A DNA stretch of 7,821 bases, taken from the NCBI GenBank assembly GCA_002308155.1, contig DBVQ01000087.1, positions 1 through 7,821 on the forward strand. The letters run 5' to 3'. This DNA is from Christensenella sp. UBA1260. GTDB taxonomy: Bacteria; Bacillota; Clostridia; Christensenellales; CAG-917. This document shows, piece by piece, positions 1-5,527 of this stretch. Under the pieces are notes generated by a model that ran no database searches, had not been told where the DNA came from, and was given only the letters and a program-made list of their open reading frames with translations. Made by a program: the position numbers and the translations under genes. The first letter of the stretch is position 1. Each line of letters opens with the position of its first letter.

Positions 1-653
1 GTGTCGCTCTTGTTGAAGCCATACACCTCTTTGCCAACTTTGAAAGTGCCTTCCGTCGGCATTGAGTTTTGTTTCATGGTGAGGAAGAATCTATCCCAGA
101 GATATTCGCCTTTGCGCTTGAACGGTGTGACTGTGACGCAGCTCTCGTGATTTGGCATAATGTCCATCTCAAACTTTGCCTCAATCATCTCGCCTTTGTA
201 TGGCCCTTTAAACTCAACGGTGCGATGACCTTCGACTGTTTCTTCTTTGAAGAAAAACTCGCCCTTTGTATATTCAAACTTGTTTGGCTTTTCACCGTTT
301 GCAGGAAGCACGTATTTGTTTTTGCCGCCAAGGAAGAGCGACATAACGGACACCATTTTGCTCTCCTCTCCGCTCACGTCAACGATAACTGCCGACGCAT
401 AGCCGCCGATTGAAATGTTGGCAAAGGAGATTTGCACCATATACTTGCCGTTGCAGATTTGATAGAAATCCCACTCTTTGCCACGCCACTGTGGATGAGC
501 AACAGTGCGATCATATTCAAACACGTTGTGTCTTGCCCAGCCGCCTTGTACGAGCACTTTGCCATCTTCTGCCAAGAGTTTTGTTGGCTCTGTGTATTCA
601 ACTTGATTGCGCTTGTAGCCGAGTTCTTGCCATCCGACGTAAGTTTTTTCCAT
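1..653 (-). CDS. DUF2804-family protein (3' end cut by window edge)
   Basis: This reading frame stays open from an ATG at 653 to the left edge, giving 217 N-terminal residues; the C-terminus lies outside the window. The start is fixed by a GGAGG box five bases upstream (minus strand GGAGGGAATTATG). The translation begins MEKTYVGWQELGYKRNQVEY. It then shows the pattern I associate with DUF2804: an early GGWARHNVFEYDR segment (about 37-49), KEWDFYQICNGKY (about 58-70), and VTPFKRKGEYLWDRFF followed by a PTEGTF segment near residues 180-205. Such proteins are usually somewhat over 300 residues, so about two thirds is visible. There is no signal peptide or membrane segment, so a cytoplasmic location is likely. 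The biochemical role of the family is not known to me; the fold is probably beta-rich. It has its own promoter and follows the transporter terminator, so it appears to be transcribed independently of the transporter gene. The family call rests on remembered motif order, not a search. Confidence 0.8.
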   Translation of the reverse strand, partial: MEKTYVGWQELGYKRNQVEYTEPTKLLAEDGKVLVQGGWARHNVFEYDRTVAHPQWRGKEWDFYQICNGKYMVQISFANISIGGYASAVIVDVSGEESKMVSVMSLFLGGKNKYVLPANGEKPNKFEYTKGEFFFKEETVEGHRTVEFKGPYKGEMIEAKFEMDIMPNHESCVTVTPFKRKGEYLWDRFFLTMKQNSMPTEGTFKVGKEVYGFNKSD

Positions 654-680
654 AATTCCCTCCAAATCAAATTGGTTTTA

Positions 681-716
681 TAGATATATAATACAACTAT
701 TCAGTTGCAAATACAA
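681..716 (-). promoter_or_regulatory. Putative promoter of the DUF2804 gene
   Basis: On the minus strand a TTGTAT -35 (711-716) and a TATTAT -10 (688-693) are separated by exactly 17 bases, with expected initiation near 681 and a leader of about 28 bases. The spacer contains a small inverted repeat CAACT/AGTTG (694-698 with 703-707), which might be a weak operator. The surrounding DNA is very AT-rich, so chance matches are likely and the call is tentative. Confidence 0.45.
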
Positions 717-728
717 TACTAAAATAAC

Positions 729-750
729 AAAAAAACCGCTCTTCGCGGTT
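729..750 (-). terminator. Intrinsic terminator of the EamA transporter gene
   Basis: Minus-strand transcript: a six-base-pair stem AACCGC/GCGGTT (745-750 pairing with 734-739) with a five-base loop, followed at once by a run of T residues through 729. It starts about 28 bases after the transporter stop codon at 778-780. It separates the transporter from the DUF2804 promoter. Confidence 0.85.
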
Positions 751-777
751 AAAATGAGGTTTTTATTCTTGTTTTTG

Positions 778-1713
778 TCATCGAATGAAATATTTCTCGT
801 TTTTAAACTCCAAGAAAGTCTTCTTGATTTCAAACTGTGCAAGAACTACTGCAAACAAAACAAGCAAACAACCAAGAATCTCTCTTGCAGTTGGCTCTTC
901 GTGCAAAATTATAACGCCACCGATGAGTCCAACCACTGCCTCCATACTCATAATGAGCGTTGCAGTTGATGGTGCAAGATGTTTCTGCCCTGCCGTCTGC
1001 ATCGTAAACCCAATAGCCCCTGAAAGAATACCAAGATAGAGGATTTCAAGGATAGCACCCTTGATTGCAATCCCTTCTGGAAAACCTACAATCGCCATTC
1101 CTATTATGCCAAGAATAGCCGTAGTTGCAAACTGCGCAAGTGTAAGACGAACAGGATCACACACTTTGGCGTAAATTGCAATAAACAATATCTGCATTGA
1201 ATACATGACGGCGCACAAGAGCACAAGCGCATCGCCGATCGTCACGCTGAACTCTCCTGTTATGCACATAAAGAAGAATCCAAGCATTGCAATCAAAATT
1301 GCAGGGATTGAAAACGTGCTCGGCTTTTGTCTTGCCACGATGCCGACAATCGGCACAAAGACGATATACATTGCCGTGATAAAGCTCGTCTTGCCAACCG
1401 TCGTAAAGGCAATACCCATCTGCTGGCACACCATTGCGAAATAGAGTGCCACACCACACAATACGCCGCCGATTATTGTATGCCATGACCAAGGGATTGT
1501 ATTGTAGCCGCGCTTCTTGTTGAGCACGTCATAAATGATATAAACAACTGAAAGTCCCGCAAAAGAAAAGATAAATCGCATACCGCTAAATGAGAATGCG
1601 TCCAGCGTGCCCGACGCCTTGCTCTGCGCCACAAACGCAAAGCCCCAAATGAACGCGCAAATAGAAAGCATGATTATTCCAACAACTTTCTTTTTGCCTA
1701 CGATATTTGCCAT
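778..1713 (-). CDS. EamA/DMT-superfamily membrane transporter
   Basis: A 311-residue, very hydrophobic protein with the two-fold EamA repeat of the drug/metabolite transporter superfamily, normally ten helices with both ends inside. Repeat one starts at about residue 11 with the typical AFIWGFAFVAQS segment (20-31); FITAMYIVFVPIVG (111-124) closes it. Repeat two runs from about 136 to 295 and contains the family signature around STATLIMSMEAVVGLIGG (249-266) ending in LHEE (270-273). Length and the basic cytoplasmic tail (after about 296) fit the family. Members export or import amino acids, nucleotides, sugars or other small metabolites; the substrate cannot be read from sequence. The ATG at 1713 is supported by an AAGGGAG box four bases upstream. 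The gene is monocistronic, with its own promoter and terminator. Its neighbours do not point clearly to a substrate. Confidence 0.9.
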   Translation of the reverse strand: MANIVGKKKVVGIIMLSICAFIWGFAFVAQSKASGTLDAFSFSGMRFIFSFAGLSVVYIIYDVLNKKRGYNTIPWSWHTIIGGVLCGVALYFAMVCQQMGIAFTTVGKTSFITAMYIVFVPIVGIVARQKPSTFSIPAILIAMLGFFFMCITGEFSVTIGDALVLLCAVMYSMQILFIAIYAKVCDPVRLTLAQFATTAILGIIGMAIVGFPEGIAIKGAILEILYLGILSGAIGFTMQTAGQKHLAPSTATLIMSMEAVVGLIGGVIILHEEPTAREILGCLLVLFAVVLAQFEIKKTFLEFKNEKYFIR

Positions 1714-1745
1714 AAACTCCCTTTTGCCTACTGTTTAGTATATAT

Positions 1746-1781
1746 TTTAATCATTTTCTAACAAAAATGTGATTTTGTCAA
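1746..1781 (-). promoter_or_regulatory. Putative promoter of the EamA transporter gene
   Basis: The minus strand carries a perfect TTGACA -35 (1776-1781), a 17-base spacer and a GAAAAT -10 (1753-1758, four of six consensus bases). Initiation near 1746 would give a leader of about 33 bases before the ATG at 1713. The weak -10 beside a perfect -35 suggests a moderate promoter. The ATGCAT palindromes begin just upstream, at 1797. Confidence 0.55.
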
Positions 1782-1796
1782 GGCGCTCAAAAACGC

Positions 1797-1835
1797 GATT
1801 TTATGCATTTATGCATTGATTTTATGCATAAAATC
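1797..1835. repeat. ATGCAT repeat cluster with an 18-bp perfect palindrome
   Basis: GATTTTATGCAT occurs at 1797-1808 and again at 1818-1829, offset by 21 bases (two helical turns). A third ATGCAT lies between them at 1811-1816. The second copy is completed to a perfect 18-bp palindrome, GATTTTATGCATAAAATC (1818-1835). The cluster is upstream of the transporter -35, roughly 50-90 bases from the predicted start of transcription. It lies beyond the terminator of the decarboxylase operon, so it is not part of that terminator. It could be an operator array for an unidentified regulator, or an AT-rich coincidence. Confidence 0.55.
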
Positions 1836-1842
1836 TTGCCAA

Positions 1843-1854
1843 ATGTTTAAACAT
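1843..1854. repeat. 12-bp perfect palindrome in AT-rich spacer
   Basis: ATGTTTAAACAT is a perfect palindrome eight bases beyond the ATGCAT palindrome. The DNA from here to about 1950 is extremely AT-rich, with long A and T tracts and no credible reading frame. The palindrome may be chance, or part of the same control region. Confidence 0.35.
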
Positions 1855-1945
1855 AAAAAATGTCTCAAAAATGCCCGCAAATATTGCATAAACTTTCAAA
1901 AAATTATTTTTTTAAATATTTTAAAACAAATTAAAAAATCTGTAT

Positions 1946-1975
1946 AAAAAAGGCACGCTCGCAATGAACGTGCCT
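1946..1975 (-). terminator. Intrinsic terminator of the decarboxylase operon
   Basis: Minus-strand transcript: AGGCACG (1969-1975) pairs with CGTGCCT (1951-1957) around an 11-base loop, then a run of six T residues (1951 down to 1946, the first also closing the stem). It starts 16 bases after the oadB stop codon and ends the four-gene operon. Confidence 0.9.
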
Positions 1976-1991
1976 CTTGTTTTGACTTTGT

Positions 1992-3182
1992 TTAGCTAAA
2001 CACTGCAAGCAGGAAGCCTGCAGCAACCGCCGAGCCTATGACGCCCGCAACGTTTGGTCCCATTGCGTGCATAAGCAGATAGTTGTTTTGATTGTATTTG
2101 AGCCCCATTTGATTGGAAACACGCGCCGCCATCGGGACAGCTGAAACGCCTGCCGAACCGATGAGCGGATTGATTTTGCCCTTTGACACGACATACAAGA
2201 ACTTGCCGATGAGAAGTCCCGATATTGTTGCAAGCACAAATCCCGCAAGACCGAGCACTACGATGATAAGAGTCTTGGTTGTGAGGAAGGTCGCGGCGAC
2301 TGCCGTTGCGCCGACAGATATGCCAAGGAAGAGCGTGACGATATTCATAAGTGCGTTTTGCGCCGTGTCGGAAAGACGCTCGGTGACGCCACACTCTTTG
2401 AGCAAATTGCCGAACATCAAGCAACCAAGAAGCGGAGCAACGGACGGCAAGAGCAAGCAGACAATGACCGTGACGAGAATTGGGAAGATAATCTTCTCTT
2501 TTTTGGACACCGTGCGGGATGTTTGCATGACTGCCATGCGCTCCTTCTTTGTTGTGAGCAATCTCATAAACGGAGGTTGCAAGAGCGGTATGAGCGCCAT
2601 ATATGAATATGCCGCAACCGCGATTGGTGCAAGGATTTGTGGCGCAAGTTGCTTTGTAAGGAAGATAGCCGTCGGACCGTCCGCGCCTGCTATAATTGAG
2701 ATTGACGCCGCTTCGCCGCCCGTAAATGCACCAGTGCAAGCAGCAAGAATGAACACAAGATAGATGCCCATCTGTGCCGCCGCCCCAAGCACCAATGAGC
2801 TTGGACGCGAAAGCATAGGGCCAAAGTCCGTCATTGCACCGACGCCGATAAAGATGAGGCAAGGATACACGCCTGTCTTGACGCCTATGTAAAGGATGTC
2901 AAGAAGTCCGCCGTGTTGTAAAACTTCCCCATAGTTGACTCCGGCAGGGTTTGTCCACCAATCCGAGTGGAAGAGCTGATCGCTTGCTCCCGGGAGATTG
3001 GTAAGCAACATACCAAAAGCAATACCGACGAGAAGCAACGGCTCAAACTTCTTCTTTATGCCGAGAAACAGGAAGAAGAAAGCGACTATTATCATAATAA
3101 TAGACTTCCAACCTTCAGGCTCTCCAAACAGATAGTAGCCACTGCTCTGTCCCAGATTTTTTAGTATTTCACCGATATCCAT
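1992..3182 (-). CDS. oadB: Sodium ion-translocating decarboxylase, beta subunit (OadB/GcdB/MmdB family)
   Basis: A 396-residue polytopic membrane protein that decarboxylates carboxybiotin and couples this to Na+ export. The hallmark GADGPTAIF segment lies at 166-174, with D168 equivalent to the essential Asp203 of Klebsiella OadB. INPLIGSAGVSAVPMAAR (337-354) keeps the residues I recall as Asn373, Gly377, Ser382 and Arg389, here N338, G342, S347 and R354. The 179-residue distance from the aspartate to the serine equals that in the Klebsiella protein. FIGVGAMTDFGP (111-122) and MGPNVAGVIGSA near the C-terminus are also typical. Family members run about 375-435 residues, so this one is complete. 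The ATG at 3182 follows a GAGGG box, and only nine bases separate it from the biotin carrier stop codon. It is last in the operon. Sequence alone does not separate OadB from GcdB or MmdB; the oxaloacetate assignment comes from the alpha subunit. Confidence 0.95.
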   Translation of the reverse strand: MDIGEILKNLGQSSGYYLFGEPEGWKSIIMIIVAFFFLFLGIKKKFEPLLLVGIAFGMLLTNLPGASDQLFHSDWWTNPAGVNYGEVLQHGGLLDILYIGVKTGVYPCLIFIGVGAMTDFGPMLSRPSSLVLGAAAQMGIYLVFILAACTGAFTGGEAASISIIAGADGPTAIFLTKQLAPQILAPIAVAAYSYMALIPLLQPPFMRLLTTKKERMAVMQTSRTVSKKEKIIFPILVTVIVCLLLPSVAPLLGCLMFGNLLKECGVTERLSDTAQNALMNIVTLFLGISVGATAVAATFLTTKTLIIVVLGLAGFVLATISGLLIGKFLYVVSKGKINPLIGSAGVSAVPMAARVSNQMGLKYNQNNYLLMHAMGPNVAGVIGSAVAAGFLLAVFS

Positions 3183-3191
3183 ACAGCCCTC

Positions 3192-3578
3192 TTACAAAAC
3201 TTCAACGAGTGGTGCACCTGTTGAAACAGTTGCGCCCTTTTGCACAAATACTTGACCGATTTTGCCGTCCTTTGGTGCGACAATTTCGTTTTCCATCTTC
3301 ATAGCTTCAAGGATGATGAGCACATCGCCCTTTTTAACAGCCTGGCCGCTTGCCACTTTGACGGCGTTTATATTGCCAGGCATAGGTGCCACTACTGCGC
3401 TTGCGCTTCCGCTTGGAGCAGATGCAACAGGCGCGGCAGGTGCCGCCACCGATTGAGGTGCAGGAGCCGCCGGAGCGGGAGCAGGTGCTGCCGCATCAAA
3501 CTCGGCCTTTATCATAGCCTCGCCCTTTTCAACTTCAACTTCATATACTTTGCCATTTAAGGTCACTCTGTAAATCAT
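3192..3578 (-). CDS. Biotin carrier subunit of the sodium-pumping decarboxylase
   Basis: A 128-residue protein that carries the CO2 group on biotin between the carboxyltransferase (alpha) and the membrane subunit (beta). Residues 1-28 form a short N-terminal module. Residues 29-62 are an Ala/Pro-rich flexible linker, typical of swinging-arm carriers. Residues 62-128 are a biotinyl domain with EAMKMENEI at 91-99. The biotinylated lysine is K94, 34 residues from the C-terminus, the usual spacing. It corresponds to GcdC/MmdC-type subunits or to the C-terminal domain of one-chain OadA. Its ATG overlaps the preceding OadG-type stop codon (ATGA, 3575-3578), so translation is probably coupled; its GGAGG box lies inside the end of that gene. 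A biotin-protein ligase encoded elsewhere would be needed. A carrier for another biotin enzyme is unlikely, given its place between pump subunits. Confidence 0.95.
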   Translation of the reverse strand: MIYRVTLNGKVYEVEVEKGEAMIKAEFDAAAPAPAPAAPAPQSVAAPAAPVASAPSGSASAVVAPMPGNINAVKVASGQAVKKGDVLIILEAMKMENEIVAPKDGKIGQVFVQKGATVSTGAPLVEVL

Positions 3579-3988
3579 TTTTCATCCTCCACTTTTTTGA
3601 TGGAAATAAACCTGAGCTCGTTGAGCGGCGTGCCAAGGTTGTCGGCAACGATTGCCATAATCATTGCAGCGTCGCGCTCTTCAACGTTTATGAGTTTGAG
3701 CTCGCCGCAAGTGCCGTTAGCCACCTCTTGAGCAGGTTCGGCTTGCGCTTGCTCCTTTTTCCAGAACATAATTTTTGCCTTTGCGTTTTGCAACTTTTGA
3801 TTGAGTTCCGGATGCTTTTCTCTGAGCTTTGCCGAGCTGTCAAAAATCTTGCCCATAAGCCAAATCACAAGCATAAGGACGATCAGCACGACAAAGACAA
3901 CCGCGATACCGATGAGCGCAAGATAGAGCGCGTCAAGCGGCGCGACGTTTTCGTCTTTATTTAGTACACTCGCCAAAATCAAATCCAT
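3575..3988 (-). CDS. oadG: Small membrane subunit of the decarboxylase (OadG/gamma-delta type)
   Basis: A 137-residue protein with one transmembrane helix (about 21-45, rich in Val, Leu and Ile). A charged cytoplasmic region follows (about 51-90, many Lys, Glu and Gln, possibly helical). The C-terminal segment VEERDAAMIMAIVADNLG (102-119) and then LNELRFISI (122-130) resemble the C-terminus of GcdD/MmdD-type subunits. In the family this subunit anchors and assembles the carboxyltransferase with the membrane beta subunit. OadG of Klebsiella also binds zinc through C-terminal residues, but no His/Cys-rich tail is visible here, only a single Cys at 94. The ATG at 3988 has an AAGGTGA box that reaches the oadA stop codon, leaving eight bases between the two genes. 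Small subunits diverge strongly, so the assignment rests on topology, size and operon position as much as sequence. Confidence 0.85.
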   Translation of the reverse strand: MDLILASVLNKDENVAPLDALYLALIGIAVVFVVLIVLMLVIWLMGKIFDSSAKLREKHPELNQKLQNAKAKIMFWKKEQAQAEPAQEVANGTCGELKLINVEERDAAMIMAIVADNLGTPLNELRFISIKKVEDEK

Positions 3989-3996
3989 ATTTCACC

Positions 3997-5388
3997 TTAT
4001 TTTTCAATTGGAGCGATTGTATATTTGACAATCTTCTCTTCCTTTTCCTTGCGCGCAGCAAAATACTTTTCTGCAACTTGCGGGAAGAGCACATAGGAAA
4101 GCACGTCCTCATCGCTTCTTGCAATGCCTTTCAGTTCCGCCTTTGTCTTTTCAAAGACAGGTTCAAGCGTATCGGCGTATCTGCCTTCAATCGGCTTCTC
4201 GTCGCCAAGCGCTTTCTTCATAACTTCCTTGTCAATAGGCGCAGGAGGTGTGCCGTATTCGCCACGACAATATGCCTTGACTTCTTTGGAGATGTTTTTG
4301 TATCTCTCACCCGCAAGCACGTTGTTTGTTGCCTGCACGCCCACCATTTGGCTCATAGGTGTGACGAGCGGCGGGAAACCGAGGTCTGCTCTCACCTTTG
4401 GTGTTTCAATGAGCACTTCCTCAAACTTGTCCATAGCGTTTTGCGCTTTGAGTTGGGACACGAGGTTGGAGAGCATACCGCCAGGCACCTTGTAGTTGAG
4501 AGCATCTGTATCGGTTGCCATCATCTTCGGATTCAAGAGTCCGTCTTTTATAAACTCGTCGCGGATTGGCTTGAAGTAGTCGTTGACCTGTTTGAGCACG
4601 GCGTCATCAAGCCCAGTTTCATAGCCCATTTGTTTGAGCGCATAGTTGAGCGTCTCCGTTGCAGGTTGGCTCGTGCCGCCCGAGAAGCAGGAGGTTGCGG
4701 TGTCAATGACGTCCACGCCCGCCTCGATTGCCTTCATATACGTGAGATATGCCATACCCGTTGTGCAGTGCGTATGCAATACAACCGGAACTTTGACTTC
4801 CGCCTTGATTGCGCCAACGAGGTCATAGGCTTCTTGAGGTGTCATAACGCCCGCCATATCCTTGATGCAGATCGTTGCAACGCCCATATTTTCCATCTCT
4901 TTTGCCTGTTTTGCAAAGGCCTTAAGCGTATGCACTGGGCTCTGCGTATATGAGAGCGTGCCAGACACGGTTGCGCCCGCTTTCAAAGCCGCCTTTGTTG
5001 CGGTCTCCAAATTGCGGAGGTCGTTGAGCGCGTCAAAGATGCGGATTATGTCAATGCCGTTTTCAACTGACTTCTCAACAAACATCTTGACAATCTCGTC
5101 TGGATAATGTTTGTAGCCGAGCAAGTTTTGTCCGCGAAGGAGCATTTGAAGCTTGGTGTTTGGCAAGTTTTTGCGAAGGTCGCGAAGACGTTGCCACGGG
5201 TCCTCGTTCAAATATCTCAGGCATACGTCAAAGACAGCTCCGCCCCAGCACTCAACCGAGTAGTAGCCCGCCTTGTCCATAACCGGCAAAATATCTGCAA
5301 ACTTGGAATAAGGCAAACGCGTTGCAATGAGAGATTGGTTTGCATCACGCAACACGGTTTCGGTCAAAAAAACTCTTTTTTTGTCCAT
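3997..5388 (-). CDS. oadA: Oxaloacetate decarboxylase alpha subunit, carboxyltransferase without biotin domain
   Basis: A 463-residue cytoplasmic enzyme that moves the carboxyl group of oxaloacetate to carrier biotin, releasing pyruvate. Residues about 5-270 form the metal-dependent TIM-barrel carboxyltransferase domain: TVLRDANQSL (11-20, metal ligand D15), MLLRGQNLLGY (82-92), KDMAG (176-180, K176 the carbamylated-lysine position) and HTHCTTG (205-211, metal ligands H205 and H207). Residues about 285-455 are the conserved PYC/OADA C-terminal domain, ending near DEDVLSYVLFPQVAEKYF. One-chain OadA proteins reach about 590-600 residues; the missing biotinyl part is supplied by the separate carrier gene. 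The same domain occurs in pyruvate carboxylase and the transcarboxylase 5S subunit, but the pump subunits downstream favour the decarboxylase. The frame is open upstream to 5496. I choose ATG 5388 because a GGAGG box lies five bases before it, and the upstream 36 codons overlap the promoter and a terminator. Confidence 0.93.
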   Translation of the reverse strand: MDKKRVFLTETVLRDANQSLIATRLPYSKFADILPVMDKAGYYSVECWGGAVFDVCLRYLNEDPWQRLRDLRKNLPNTKLQMLLRGQNLLGYKHYPDEIVKMFVEKSVENGIDIIRIFDALNDLRNLETATKAALKAGATVSGTLSYTQSPVHTLKAFAKQAKEMENMGVATICIKDMAGVMTPQEAYDLVGAIKAEVKVPVVLHTHCTTGMAYLTYMKAIEAGVDVIDTATSCFSGGTSQPATETLNYALKQMGYETGLDDAVLKQVNDYFKPIRDEFIKDGLLNPKMMATDTDALNYKVPGGMLSNLVSQLKAQNAMDKFEEVLIETPKVRADLGFPPLVTPMSQMVGVQATNNVLAGERYKNISKEVKAYCRGEYGTPPAPIDKEVMKKALGDEKPIEGRYADTLEPVFEKTKAELKGIARSDEDVLSYVLFPQVAEKYFAARKEKEEKIVKYTIAPIEK

Positions 5389-5409
5389 AAAATCCTCCAA
5401 AAAATCGTT

Positions 5410-5445
5410 CACGCTAATTATAGCAAATAAAAACCTCAATAACAA
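5410..5445 (-). promoter_or_regulatory. Promoter of the decarboxylase operon
   Basis: The minus strand has a consensus TATAAT -10 (5417-5422) preceded by TGC, an extended -10 element (5423-5425). A TTGTTA -35 (5440-5445) sits at the ideal 17-base spacing. Initiation near 5410 gives a leader of about 22 bases holding the GGAGG box of oadA. It is one of the best promoter matches in the window, consistent with substantial expression. I see no operator-like dyad next to it. Confidence 0.75.
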
Positions 5446-5481
5446 GACCAAAATTGAAAGTTTATAAATAATATTTATAAT

Positions 5482-5508
5482 AAAAAGCAGTCCCATTTCA
5501 AGGACTGC
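5482..5508 (-). terminator. Intrinsic terminator of the XRE-TPR gene
   Basis: Minus-strand transcript: GCAGTCC (5502-5508) pairs with GGACTGC (5487-5493) around an eight-base loop, followed by five T residues (5486 down to 5482). It begins 19 bases after the regulator stop codon and insulates the decarboxylase operon from it. Downstream of the stem on the plus strand there is also a T-rich stretch (5512-5516), so weak activity in the other direction is possible. Confidence 0.88.
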
Positions 5509-5527
5509 TCGTTTTTGCTGAAAATCG

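Noticed and set aside
1797..1835. The ATGCAT repeats read as a CRISPR or mobile-element remnant.
   Set aside because: The units are only 6-12 bases, with spacers far too short for CRISPR, and no terminal repeats, target duplication or transposase remnant is seen.
2113..2763. A 216-codon open frame on the plus strand opposite oadB.
   Set aside because: It is antisense to a clearly conserved membrane protein, has no recognisable domain or supported start, and arises from the codon pattern of oadB.
1996..2862. A 288-codon open frame in another minus-strand frame of oadB.
   Set aside because: Its composition is rich in Arg, His, Cys and Ser with no domain, and it lies wholly within oadB, whose residues match the family throughout.
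4078..4953. A 291-codon plus-strand frame opposite oadA.
   Set aside because: Cys-, His- and Arg-rich translation without domains; the conserved protein is on the other strand.
3997..5388. Assignment of the alpha subunit as glutaconyl-CoA or methylmalonyl-CoA decarboxylase.
   Set aside because: The sequence carries the pyruvate-carboxylase-type barrel motifs (RDANQSL, KDMAG, HTHCTTG) rather than the crotonase-like acyl-CoA carboxyltransferase fold of GcdA and MmdA.
5389..5496. A hydrophobic 36-codon extension in frame with oadA, just downstream of the XRE-TPR gene, resembling a signal sequence or a quorum peptide precursor.
   Set aside because: It begins inside the terminator loop, has no ribosome binding site, and spans the operon promoter. 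Its hydrophobicity follows from AT-rich DNA. oadA has a strong ribosome binding site at 5388.
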